Shown one piece after another: positions 44,079 to 52,671 of a DNA stretch of 64,000 bases. The stretch is from Ktedonobacter racemifer DSM 44963. Its GTDB lineage: Bacteria; Chloroflexota; Ktedonobacteria; Ktedonobacterales; Ktedonobacteraceae. Numbering within the stretch: position 1 is the stretch's first letter; each line of letters begins with the position of its first letter. Below the pieces are notes generated by a model. The model had not been told where the DNA came from. It saw nothing but the letters and a program-made list of their open reading frames with translations, and made no database searches. A program made the position numbers and the translations under genes. Where the stretch lies: positions 62,001-126,000 of the forward strand of contig NZ_ADVG01000002.1 of assembly GCF_000178855.1 (NCBI RefSeq), read 5' to 3'.

Positions 44079-45113
44079 GGGAAGATACTGCACGCTCCCC
44101 ACGGCCGTGCTCTCCAGGGACATGCTCCCTTGGGAAAGGTTGGCAGTGGGAGACGCCTCCGCCTTCTTGGGCTTGGGTCTCGCCGTCATGTTGAGGATCT
44201 GTAACTGCTCAAAGACCAGGATCCCATACTGGTTCACGAGCCGACGCGAGGTTTTATGCAAAAAGTCCTGCCGCCGATGGCGCACCTTGCGATAGAGTCG
44301 GGTGAGCTCACGCTTGGCACGATTGCGTCGATGACTGCCTCGCTTGCGTCGAGCGAGCGTGCGATGAGTGGCCTTGATCCGCGCTTCGGTTGAGCGATAG
44401 AGGCGAGGATTGGCGATCTGCTCGCCAGTAGAGAGAGTGGCATAGGAAGTGATACCTACATCAATGCCCACCGCCTGCTTGTTGGGATGAACCACTGTGC
44501 TGGGGTCGAAGGACTGCTCCACGCTAAAAATGGCATACCACTGGTCGCCATCGCGCTTGATGGTGCAGGTGGTGATGCGGCCTTTGAGGGGTCGATGCAT
44601 GCGCATCTTCACATGCCCAATCTTGGAAAGGGCGAGCCGACAGGTGTTCTTCCTCTTCTTGTCCTGGGAGCTGAGTGCTCCAAGGATCTCAAACCCGCTC
44701 TGTGGATACGAGAAGGAATGATACCGACTGTTCGATTTATACCTGGGATAGCCTGGGGTTTGTCCTTCAGCCACACGACGAAAGAAGGCTTGCATGGCTT
44801 TATCCAGGCGACGCAGCACGTCTTGCTGGACCTGGGAATGGATCTCTCGATATTCTGGGCGTATCGCTTTGATCTGGGGCAACTGGTCGGCTTGCTTGCG
44901 ATAGGAGACCGAGACACCGGTCATCTTGTAGGCGGTGGTGCGTTCTTCGAGGCCTGCATTGTAGAGCTCTTTACAGCGGCGAAGCGTCCAGAGGAAGGTT
45001 TCTTCTTGTTTGCGCGTGAGGTACAGACGGTAGACGTAGGCTTTGACGCGCACAGGCAAGACCGCTTCCTCTGTCTGCGGTGCATGCTCCTCGTTTACGG
45101 TTCCCAGGCCCAT
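44079..45113 (-). pseudogene. tnpB 5' part, truncated by the ISC insertion
   Basis: The frame runs 351 residues to a stop at 44058, but the last six residues come from the ISC left end. N-terminal OrfB region (VKAYVYRLYLTRKQEETFLWTLRRCKELYNAGL), RuvC-I D218 (AVGIDVGITSYATL) and RuvC-II E302 (ILVFEQLQILNMTARPKPKK) are present; the RuvC-III Asp and zinc knuckle are missing and lie beyond the ISC element. A truncated protein may be expressed since the promoter and start are intact, but the nuclease centre is incomplete. Confidence 0.88.
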
Positions 45114-45190
45114 TTCTCCTCTTCCATCGTTCCCTGCTTATTTCGAGACGAAAACAAGCTGCCAATAGTAGAACACATTTTCGAGTCAAA

Positions 45191-45219
45191 GTATACAGGA
45201 GCAGTTCTTTTCTGTCAAG
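45191..45219 (-). promoter_or_regulatory. Promoter of the split tnpB
   Basis: Minus strand TTGACA (45214-45219), 17-nt spacer, TATACT (45191-45196): near-consensus sigma-70 promoter about 78 bp before the tnpB ATG. Confidence 0.78.
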
Positions 45220-45311
45220 TCTCCTTTTCCCTCTTCCCCTCCCTTCCAACAAGGAACGCCTCTTTCATCCCCCTGCATTCATGCATGGGTCTTCAGAGGC
45301 GCTTAGGATAA

Positions 45312-45381
45312 AAAGGGATATATTGTTGATGTGGCGTGGTCGGCAATTGCCGACCACGCCACATCAACAATATATCCCTTT
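45312..45381. repeat. Perfect 70-bp palindrome without spacer
   Basis: Arms 45312-45346 and 45347-45381 are exact reverse complements with centre GGCAA|TTGCC. It lies 4 bp past the kinase stop on the minus strand and may act as its terminator (arm ends AAAGGG/CCCTTT). Confidence 0.85.
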
Positions 45382-45385
45382 CCAT

Positions 45386-47035
45386 TCAGGGTTGCTGGGG
45401 GTGCAGCCTGGCCCAGCGGGCCTTGAATTGCGAGCGGCCAAGCATGCCACCGATCCAGCCCAGGACAAAGGAGATGATCAGGCCACCGACGACGAAGAGT
45501 AAAAGGGGACTGGCCCCCTGCTGACCACTGGTCGAGGCCTGCGTCTGGCGCTTGAGAAACTCAGGAAAGATTTCCTGCCAGATGCGCGCAGGCGCCCCAG
45601 GCTCCATTGAGCCTCTAAGATGCTGGGCCCACTGTATGACCAGGCCTACAAGCAAGACGCACCAGAAGGTAATGGTACTGGTCACGCCCGCCCAGAGGCC
45701 CGACCAGGCTCCGCGTAGTGAGCGTCCACCGCGATGAGTGGTGATAAAGCCGGAAAAGACATAGAACATAAAGCCCATCAGGATGGCCAGGTAGAAGTAC
45801 TCTTCGCGTGGATAAAAGAGAATCAAGAGCGCCGAGAGTACGCCCTGAATAATACCCCAGAGACATCCCTGGCCAAAGGCACTGGGGGCGACTTGCGGTA
45901 TATAAGCCGCCTGGGGTGGCTGCATCTTTTGCCCCTGGGGAATGGCCTGTGGGGCACGCCCCTGTGGCTGAGGGGTACGTGGCCATTGGGGCGGCTGCCC
46001 CTGACGTTGTGGTTGTTGCACCTGGTGCTGGGAACCGCGCTGACCAGCCTGAGCAGGCTGCGGTTTAGCCACTTGTGCCTGTGGGGGAGCGGGGAGCTTC
46101 AAGGGCTGCTGAGATGATTGTGAACCCGCCGGCCAGGCAGGCGCGACCAGTGTCTTATCGGAATGCGCGGTCGCGAACTGGGGATCACGAATAGCACTCG
46201 CGAAATCGGCCATATTGGCGAAACGATCTTCAGCACGCACCGCGAGCGCTTTGAGGAGCACATTCTCTAGTGATTGAGAGAGCGCTGGATTCAATTGGCG
46301 GGGAGGGATCAGGTGATCCTGAAAGCTGCGATTGATCGCGGGCGGCGGCAAGCGATTGGTCAAGAGCAGGTACATCGTGGCTGCCATGGAGTAGATATCG
46401 GATTGGGGTCCCGTTTTGCCAGTATACTGTTCAAGTGGGCTAAAGCCGGCAGACACCGCCTTCACCAGCGTCTGCGTCTCCTCGTCTGGATGATAGAGCT
46501 TGGTCAGGCCGAAATCGACCAGGACCGTGGTCTGAGCTGGCGTAAGAATAATATTGCCAGGCTTAATATCACGATGAATAATAGCGGGCCTACGACTATG
46601 CAACTCGTGCAACACATCCATGATGGGGAGGAGCCAGTTTACAACCTCTTGCTCACTACAGGGACCGTTGCTGGCCTGGTGTGGCTCCTGCTCCCCCACG
46701 CGACCGCCGAGGACGCGACTTCGCAGCAATTCCAGCAGATTTTTCCCCTCGATAAGCTGCATTACCAGGTAGAAACGGCCATTGGACTCGAAGGCGTCGT
46801 ATACCTCGGGCAGGTGCTTGCTACGCACAGTAAAGAGCACACTGGCCTCCATTAGCCCCTGTCGCCGCGCCATCGGGGTGATATCATATGTTTCTTTAAT
46901 AGCACAGGGCCGGTTGTTTTCGCTGGTATCGCTTCCACGATAAATGGCCCCAAAACCACCGCTATTGATCAGCGGCCCCACGACATAATGGCCCCCAACA
47001 ACCGTTCCTTGCGCCAGTGCGAGTGGCAAGCTCAT
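45386..47035 (-). CDS. Hanks-type Ser/Thr protein kinase with C-terminal membrane region
   Basis: 549 residues. Kinase domain about 12-275: the glycine loop reads INSGGFGAIYRGSD, the catalytic loop IIHRDIKPGNI and the metal site VDFGLTKL. PASTA or other sensor repeats are absent. A Gln/Pro-rich linker (about 315-385, many PQ and QPPQ) leads to four hydrophobic helices (about 390-545, e.g. GCLWGIIQGVLSALLILF, FYLAILMGFMFYVFSGF, TSTITFWCVLLVGLVIQW, SPLLLFVVGGLIISFVLGWIGGML). A membrane-anchored kinase. Divergent from the sigma factor gene, 276 bp apart. Confidence 0.92.
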   Translation of the reverse strand: MSLPLALAQGTVVGGHYVVGPLINSGGFGAIYRGSDTSENNRPCAIKETYDITPMARRQGLMEASVLFTVRSKHLPEVYDAFESNGRFYLVMQLIEGKNLLELLRSRVLGGRVGEQEPHQASNGPCSEQEVVNWLLPIMDVLHELHSRRPAIIHRDIKPGNIILTPAQTTVLVDFGLTKLYHPDEETQTLVKAVSAGFSPLEQYTGKTGPQSDIYSMAATMYLLLTNRLPPPAINRSFQDHLIPPRQLNPALSQSLENVLLKALAVRAEDRFANMADFASAIRDPQFATAHSDKTLVAPAWPAGSQSSQQPLKLPAPPQAQVAKPQPAQAGQRGSQHQVQQPQRQGQPPQWPRTPQPQGRAPQAIPQGQKMQPPQAAYIPQVAPSAFGQGCLWGIIQGVLSALLILFYPREEYFYLAILMGFMFYVFSGFITTHRGGRSLRGAWSGLWAGVTSTITFWCVLLVGLVIQWAQHLRGSMEPGAPARIWQEIFPEFLKRQTQASTSGQQGASPLLLFVVGGLIISFVLGWIGGMLGRSQFKARWARLHPQQP

Positions 47036-47311
47036 ACCAGAGCTTTCTCCCTTTTCTATTACTATTGAACCAGGCGTATGCTCCGCCCTGTTCAGAAAGC
47101 AGGCTTTCTCAAAAAGAGAACGTTTCCTGTGGCAAGATCATCGTACAATAATTTCCTCTCTATACCTAGAGACGTGCAAAATCTTCTACGATAGAAACAA
47201 CCTCTCAGTTACATCTTAACGACGAGAAACTCTACAAAAAAATGTGCCCCTGTCGCTTGCAATAAGCCATACGTATGATACAATAAGCCATACTGATCTG
47301 ATCTTACGTAC

Positions 47312-48262
47312 ATGTTGCAGGAAGAAGAGAGCAAACATTTGGAACGAAACGTGATGTTTGATGCTGATCATGACCGTGAAAAAACGGCAGACACAGAACG
47401 CGAAACCGTCCAGGAAACAGAGCTGAGCAGCCTGGCACAGAGTGACAGTCTCCGCCTCTACCTGCGCGAAATTTCGCGTATTCCTCTGCTCTCGGCCGTA
47501 AGCGAGTCCCGCCTTGCTGAACGCGCGGAGAATGGCGAAAAAGAAGCCAGGAACCACCTGATCGAGGCGAATCTGCGACTGGTAGTAAGTATCGCCAAAA
47601 AGTACGTTGGGCAGGGACTCTCCCTTGAAGATCTTATTGGCGAAGGGAACATTGGTCTCATTCGCGCAGTCACCAAATTTGACTATCGTAAGGGGTTCCG
47701 CTTCTCGACATACGCCACCTGGTGGATTAAACAGGCTATCACACGCGCCATCCTGGAGGGCACACGCGTTGTCCGTCTTCCTGTCTACATCATGGAAGAA
47801 GTTATGCGTGTCAAACGTACCACGCGTCAGCTCTACCAGGAATTGGGACGCGAGCCAACGCCTGAGATTATTGGTGAGCGCCTGGGCATGACCGCTGAAC
47901 GTGTCAGCGAACTCCTGATCTGGGCCGAAAAAGTCTTCTCCCTGGACGCCCCACTTTCAGAAGAGGAAGAAAATACCCTGGGAGACATCATCGAAGATGT
48001 ACGCGAACGCGGCCCCATGGAGATCACCGATCAACAGCTCCTGCGTGAAGAGATCCGCAAGGTACTTGGGCAATTGACGGTACGCGAGCGCCAGGTGATT
48101 GAGCTTCGTTTTGGTCTGATCGATGACCACGACCATACCCTGGAGGAGGTCGGCAAAAAGCTCAAGGTCACACGCGAACGTGTCCGTCAGATTGAAGAGC
48201 GCGCCATTCGCAAGCTCCGTCATCCACAGGCGAGCCGTATCCTGAAGGATTACCTGGACTAG
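47312..48262 (+). CDS. RNA polymerase sigma-70 factor, RpoD/SigA group
   Basis: 316 residues from the ATG at 47312; an ATG at 47354 is an alternative start. Lacks region 1.1. Region 1.2 (DSLRLYLREISRIPLLS), region 2 (NLRLVVSIAKKYVGQGLSLEDLIGEGNIGLIRAVTKFDYRKGFRFSTYATWWIKQAI), region 3 (VVRLPVYIMEEVMRVKRT) and region 4.2 (LEEVGKKLKVTRERVRQIEERAIRKL) are all standard. Promoter-recognition residues match group 1/2 factors, so it should read TTGACA/TATAAT promoters such as those noted here. Multiple RpoD-like paralogs are common in this phylum, so primary or secondary status is not settled. Confidence 0.93.
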   Translation: MLQEEESKHLERNVMFDADHDREKTADTERETVQETELSSLAQSDSLRLYLREISRIPLLSAVSESRLAERAENGEKEARNHLIEANLRLVVSIAKKYVGQGLSLEDLIGEGNIGLIRAVTKFDYRKGFRFSTYATWWIKQAITRAILEGTRVVRLPVYIMEEVMRVKRTTRQLYQELGREPTPEIIGERLGMTAERVSELLIWAEKVFSLDAPLSEEEENTLGDIIEDVRERGPMEITDQQLLREEIRKVLGQLTVRERQVIELRFGLIDDHDHTLEEVGKKLKVTRERVRQIEERAIRKLRHPQASRILKDYLD

Positions 48263-48322
48263 AAATTACTTCGACTCAGTGTCTATATGCTTTTGTAGCG
48301 TCGTACGTCAGGGCAATATACC

Positions 48323-48376
48323 GCAACAAGGGGTAGAGTACTTCTCAAGTGCAAGAAGTGCCCTACCCCTTGTTGC
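48323..48376 (+). terminator. Imperfect long hairpin after the sigma factor gene
   Basis: 26-nt arms (48323-48348, 48351-48376) with GCAACAAGGGGTAG/CTACCCCTTGTTGC at the base and a few mismatches near the tip, 60 bp after the sigma stop. Also lies in the leader of the next kinase gene. Confidence 0.6.
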
Positions 48377-48530
48377 GTGCGAAAACACTGACTTTTCTGC
48401 TGGTACACTCCTTCCAGAAAGATAGGTACCATTTTCTCTATCTACCACTTTTTCAACTCGCATACGTTTATTCTAATAGGGAACGTATTATGCATTATTT
48501 ATCCTTCGAAGAAGAAATGGGTTGTGGCGC

Positions 48531-49688
48531 ATGAATGAACTAGCTGGTCAGAGCCTGGGTGGGTTTCTGCTGGAAGAAGAGATTGGGCGAGGCTCCATGG
48601 GGGTCGTCTACCGGGGGCGGCAGGTAGCTCTCGGGCGGGAAGTAGCTATCAAAGTATTACCCAAGGCGCTCGCACGTGACCCCTCATATATGGCACGCTT
48701 TATTCGCGAGGCTCAAATTATTGCCGGCCTCAATCACCCCAATATTATTCACATCTACGACGCTGGTGAATCCCATAAGCTCCTCTACTTCGCCATGGAA
48801 TATGTCCAGGGGCCAACGCTGGCCAATCTGCTGCACATGGATGGGGTTTTACCGCAACACCTGGCGGCTGAGTATGCCGCCCAGATCGCGGATGCGCTTG
48901 ATGCCGCCTATAAAGAGCGCAACGTCATCCATCGTGATATCAAACCAGAGAACCTTATGCTTGATCGCTGGGGCAAAATCAAAGTCACCGATTTTGGCCT
49001 GGCACGCGCGCCTGGTCATCAGCAAATTACCGTCACCAAAACCCTGGTTGGCAGCATCTACTACGCCTCGCCAGAACAGGTCTGGGGTCACCAGTTAGAC
49101 AACCGCAGCGACATCTATGCTCTTGGCGTAGTCCTCTACGAAATGGTCACCGGACATCGTCCCTTCATTGGACGCAATATGCCAGAACTGACGCAGACCA
49201 TCGTGAAGGGTTCGCCGCCTGCACCAGGGACCTATAACCCGGCTCTCTCCTCCGAACTGGAACATATTATTCTTACAGCCCTCGCCCTTGACCGCGAACA
49301 ACGCTATCCCAGCGCAGCAGTGCTGGCGGAGGCGCTGCGTGGCTTACGGCTCTCGGCCTCCCTACCCCCTGTACCACGCATTCAGACGCCGCGCGCCCAT
49401 ATTCCCATCCAGCCGCCTAAGCGTCCAAACACTCAGCGTTCAGGCTATATGCATACACCACAGCCTCAATCAAGACCAATGGACACGCCGACACTGCCAA
49501 GCCTGAATATTCCTTTCACGCCCTCGCCACAACCAATCACCGACAAGGTGGCTCAGGCTCGCAAGGGCCAGGACACATCTCAAAGGGGGAAGGAAGACCC
49601 ATACCAGACACAACCCGAACTCCAATCGGAGCACGCCGAACAACACCCCTGGTGGAACAAGCTCTTTCGACCACCACATCGCTCCTAG
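48531..49688 (+). CDS. Hanks-type Ser/Thr protein kinase, soluble
   Basis: 385 residues from the ATG at 48531 (a TTG three codons earlier is possible). Kinase domain 8-275: IGRGSMGVVYRGRQ, AIKVLPK with the ATP lysine, VIHRDIKPENLMLD, VTDFGLARAP, GSIYYASPEQ and SDIYALGVVLYEMVTG. A Pro/Gln-rich tail of about 110 residues has no transmembrane helix, so it is probably cytosolic. Same strand as the sigma factor upstream, with a hairpin between them; the other kinase lies on the far side of the sigma gene. Confidence 0.92.
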   Translation: MNELAGQSLGGFLLEEEIGRGSMGVVYRGRQVALGREVAIKVLPKALARDPSYMARFIREAQIIAGLNHPNIIHIYDAGESHKLLYFAMEYVQGPTLANLLHMDGVLPQHLAAEYAAQIADALDAAYKERNVIHRDIKPENLMLDRWGKIKVTDFGLARAPGHQQITVTKTLVGSIYYASPEQVWGHQLDNRSDIYALGVVLYEMVTGHRPFIGRNMPELTQTIVKGSPPAPGTYNPALSSELEHIILTALALDREQRYPSAAVLAEALRGLRLSASLPPVPRIQTPRAHIPIQPPKRPNTQRSGYMHTPQPQSRPMDTPTLPSLNIPFTPSPQPITDKVAQARKGQDTSQRGKEDPYQTQPELQSEHAEQHPWWNKLFRPPHRS

Positions 49689-49739
49689 CGGCACATTAAC
49701 ATAGCGCGCATCTGCTTCTGACGCCCTGTTAAAGATGCT

Positions 49740-49764
49740 ACGTGCAAGTCTATAGCTTGCACGT
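49740..49764. repeat. Hairpin after the kinase gene, shared core CAAGTCTATAGCTTG
   Basis: Arms ACGTGCAAG/CTTGCACGT with loop TCTATAG, followed by GCTTGTTTTTG, so it could end the kinase transcript. The 15-mer core recurs at 50745-50759. Confidence 0.55.
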
Positions 49765-49906
49765 GCTTGTTTTTGGGCAAGCGAGCGCAACTACTCCAAG
49801 CTCAAATTTTGATACGTTCATGCATATCCTAAATCCTTCTCACTTTCGCGTCTAAAGAGGTATATTATGAGAGGTATATTTACTGAAAGGAATATATATT
49901 TTAGGG

Positions 49907-50491
49907 ATGTATGATGACCCAACACAACCACACTTTATACCGCTACCATCTCCGCCGTTTTTGCCATTGACACCACCACGCCCGCCACGCCAACCCTTCG
50001 CGCCCTGGGCCTGGTACAGAAAACAATCGAAAAAGGTGCAAGGCGGGATTGGCTGCTTTACGATATTTGTAGTACTCATGCTCTGCCTCTCGTGCGCTAG
50101 CGCGAGCGCCCACATGTTCTCGGGCAATTTCCTTGCGTCACAACCGTCACCTGCTGTGAAGACGCAGGACACACCAATGAACCCGTTTAGCCCAACACCA
50201 ATGCCCACACCTAAACCATCCCCAACGCCCACACCTATTCAACCGCCGACACCATCGCCTGCCCCAGCCACGGGCGTCAATAGAAACCCTTGGGGGTATG
50301 ATTTCAATCCAGGAAATGTGATCACCAATCCGCCCGCTGGCTTCTGTGGGTACTTTAACTGCATATCTTCGTTTTCGAGTGGGAAGGGTTATGTGGTTGA
50401 GTGCAAAGATGGGCAATATAGTAAGTCGGGTGGGCGATCAAGTGCCTGCTCACGTGATGGAGGGGTGAGCCGCACGCTCTATTCCCATTAG
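49907..50491 (+). CDS. Pro-rich membrane-anchored/secreted protein, DUF3761-like C-terminus
   Basis: 194 residues. A Pro-rich cytoplasmic N-terminus (1-35) is followed by one hydrophobic helix (about 46-68, GGIGCFTIFVVLMLCLSCASASA), then a Thr/Pro repeat linker (PTPMPTPKPSPTPTPIQPPTP). The C-terminus CKDGQYSKSGGRSSACSRDGGVSRTLY matches the small Cys-containing DUF3761 motif. Probably exported or a signal-anchored surface protein. Function unknown. No good ribosome site is seen before the ATG. Confidence 0.7.
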   Translation: MYDDPTQPHFIPLPSPPFLPLTPPRPPRQPFAPWAWYRKQSKKVQGGIGCFTIFVVLMLCLSCASASAHMFSGNFLASQPSPAVKTQDTPMNPFSPTPMPTPKPSPTPTPIQPPTPSPAPATGVNRNPWGYDFNPGNVITNPPAGFCGYFNCISSFSSGKGYVVECKDGQYSKSGGRSSACSRDGGVSRTLYSH

Positions 50492-50494
50492 TCC

Positions 50495-50712
50495 AGCAAA
50501 AAGTCCTCCCTTTGCAAGGGTGAGTGCCAGCGCGCCCTGGAGCGCTTGGAGCTTTTCGCGGGCGCGCTGGACCTGGAGTTCTAACTGGTTCAGCTTGGCC
50601 TGCGCGATGTTTTCAGCGGTGATCGACTTGCCAGCATCAAACGGCTTGAAGCTGGTAACGCGGAATTTGGCCCATACGCTGTCAAGTGGGACATCTCGGG
50701 GTGCTAAGAACG
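50495..50712 (-). pseudogene. Possible coding remnant, no family recognised
   Basis: An uninterrupted minus-strand frame reads APRDVPLDSVWAKF followed by RVTSFKPFDAGKSITAEN and a predicted coiled coil (LNQLELQVQRAREKLQALQG). It has no start codon or ribosome site at its beginning and overlaps no other gene. Could be a decayed gene end; chance is not excluded. Confidence 0.3.
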
Positions 50713-50744
50713 CTCTACAAGCGGGATACGAGAGGATATATACT

Positions 50745-50759
50745 CAAGTCTATAGCTTG
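50745..50759. repeat. Second copy of CAAGTCTATAGCTTG
   Basis: Same 15-mer as at 49745-49759, exactly 1,000 bp apart, with only a weak extension of the stem here (CTC/GAG nearby). Confidence 0.5.
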
Positions 50760-50822
50760 TGAGAATAGCTATAACTAAAACAGAGTATTACTCTCTTCGC
50801 ACGAGGATGTCAGATAGCACCT

Positions 50823-52565
50823 ATGATTACAAAAAGCACACCAGACGATCAGATGCCTTCGGATGCACAGCGTCATGCGTTCCCTTATAACCAGGACAGC
50901 GTACCGGGGCCTGCAAGTTCGTCACATATTCTTGAAGAAGCGCTCAGGCTCTTGCTAGCGCCTAATACAGATTATCATGTGCGTGTGCAAGCGACACGGC
51001 GCCTGGCTCGCTGCGGTCCGTCCACCCTACCCCTCGTGCTGGCAACCCTGAGCAACACACCTGAAATCCTGGTGCCCGCATGGCCCTGGTGGCCCCCTCA
51101 GTATGAGCATTGCAGCCGCCTGCTCGCTAACCTCAGTCAGAAGGCAGAGCTTAGATTGGATGAACTCTTGAAGCATCCCACACTGAGTGAGCCAGCGGGA
51201 CCAGTGCTCTGGATCAGTGCCATTGAGGCCACCACTCACCTACCCGGAACCAACTATGAAGACCTACTGTGTGCCGCACTGGCCTCTCCCTGGAAGACAG
51301 TGCGCTATGCCTCGGCAATAACGCTGGCGACCCGCGCTGGCCGAACAACGCTTGCACCAGCCACTATCAGCGCACTCTATGCCTGCCTGGACTCGGAAGA
51401 AGATTTTCCGGTCCGCCTGACCGCGGCCTATACGTTGCTTCATTGCCGGGAGTACATTGGGCTGGATATTTTATTGCAATTGCTCAATCCCGAAGCCCCT
51501 TTTGAGGTGCGTAAGGCCGTCGCCTTCTTGCTTGCCACGGAACTGCCGGTCCATCTCTCGGTCGCTCAACGCGAGCAGTTAACGACCTGCCTGCTCTATG
51601 TCCTGGAAGATCCGCTTACCGAGCCTGAGCTAGCCACCCAGGCCTCACATGCCCTGAGCAAGGTCGCGCTCCCCTCTTTGCTTCCAACGCTTATTGATCT
51701 GCTCCAAGCGGAGCGCCCAGCGTTGCAGGTTCTGGCCCTCACGACACTTGAAGAGATAGCCAATTCATCCATGATGCGCAGAATGATGCGCCGCCATACG
51801 CTGCATACTTATATCATGCCTCTCTTACGCTCTCCAGAGAGCGAGGTACGCCGGCAAGCTTGCTATACCCTCGCCTCCTGCGGCGGAGAATACGTTGCCG
51901 CTGTTTTTGGCACGATTGCTCTCAATAGGGACCACCCGGCACATATGGAAGCGCTCGAAGGTCTGCGCATGCTGCGAGGAGTCTTACGTGCCTCTATTCG
52001 CGAAAACACGGTCCGCTGGCTGCTCCACGCGCTCAAAGATGCCGATGAAGCGGTGCAAGTCACGGCGCTAGACTCGCTGTCCTATATCCTAGTCCAGGCT
52101 CGAACACAGGGGAAACGCCAGGCGCTCCAGGAGATCAGTGGGTTCATCGCGAATGATCCCTTGATCCTGCTCCTACTCAATGTACCAGGCGCCTGGGTCA
52201 GACAACGCACCATCGAACTCCTCGGCTTGCTCTGGAGTCCACACACCACCTTTATGCCTCCTCAGAATGAGATGCTGCGCCTCCTCACTGATAGCGATAG
52301 CGGCGTACGGGCCTGCGCGGCCTTCGTCTGTGGGCATATCGGCGCACGCTGGGCCGTGCCTGGCCTGATTCAAAGTCTGCTTGATGAGGACCCGCACGTA
52401 GCCCAGACCGCCTTTAACGCTCTCTGTCAATTGACGACGACTGCCGATCCAATTTTCTGCGCGGTCCTGCAAGAGCTGGCGCGCCTGGCGCAGACCCCCC
52501 AGCCATACCCACTTGCGCACCTGGCACAGCAGATCCTCCACAAGAGCCAGCGGCAAAAATCCTGA
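50823..52565 (+). CDS. HEAT-repeat protein
   Basis: 580 residues made almost entirely of paired helices of about 35-40 residues with the HEAT/PBS-lyase pattern: YHVRVQATRRLARCGPSTLPLVLATL near the start, FPVRLTAAYTLLHCRE, PFEVRKAVAFLLATEL, SEVRRQACYTLASCGGEYVAAVF, DEAVQVTALDSLSYIL, SGVRACAAFVCGHIGARWAVPGLIQSLLDEDPHVAQTAFNALCQL. No signal peptide, membrane helix or catalytic domain, so probably a cytosolic scaffold. Neighbours give no clear partner. Confidence 0.88.
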   Translation: MITKSTPDDQMPSDAQRHAFPYNQDSVPGPASSSHILEEALRLLLAPNTDYHVRVQATRRLARCGPSTLPLVLATLSNTPEILVPAWPWWPPQYEHCSRLLANLSQKAELRLDELLKHPTLSEPAGPVLWISAIEATTHLPGTNYEDLLCAALASPWKTVRYASAITLATRAGRTTLAPATISALYACLDSEEDFPVRLTAAYTLLHCREYIGLDILLQLLNPEAPFEVRKAVAFLLATELPVHLSVAQREQLTTCLLYVLEDPLTEPELATQASHALSKVALPSLLPTLIDLLQAERPALQVLALTTLEEIANSSMMRRMMRRHTLHTYIMPLLRSPESEVRRQACYTLASCGGEYVAAVFGTIALNRDHPAHMEALEGLRMLRGVLRASIRENTVRWLLHALKDADEAVQVTALDSLSYILVQARTQGKRQALQEISGFIANDPLILLLLNVPGAWVRQRTIELLGLLWSPHTTFMPPQNEMLRLLTDSDSGVRACAAFVCGHIGARWAVPGLIQSLLDEDPHVAQTAFNALCQLTTTADPIFCAVLQELARLAQTPQPYPLAHLAQQILHKSQRQKS

Positions 52566-52671
52566 CCTGCGTTCACAATTTGCGCGTGGACACACAACCC
52601 TCTATACTATATATAACTTTGAATAACTTTTACCATCTTGTTATACTCTGGAAGAGAGTAGCTATAGAATC

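Larger units (their letters stand above)
42105..45220 (-). mobile_element. IS605-group tnpB element split by an ISC insertion (composite)
   Basis: The outer element runs on the minus strand from its promoter (45191-45219) through the tnpB 5' part (45113-44079), an inserted ISC element (about 44078-42489) and the tnpB 3' part (42488-42150) to a right-end hairpin at 42117-42136 (CCCACGCC/GGCGTGGG). That hairpin is followed by GGTACTTCAC, the same type as the end at 4805-4826. Outer limits are approximate. No TnpA. Confidence 0.75.

Noticed and set aside
50520..50762. Plus-strand 80-residue ORF
   Set aside because: No ribosome site, odd Trp/Ser-rich composition; the minus strand reads more like protein.
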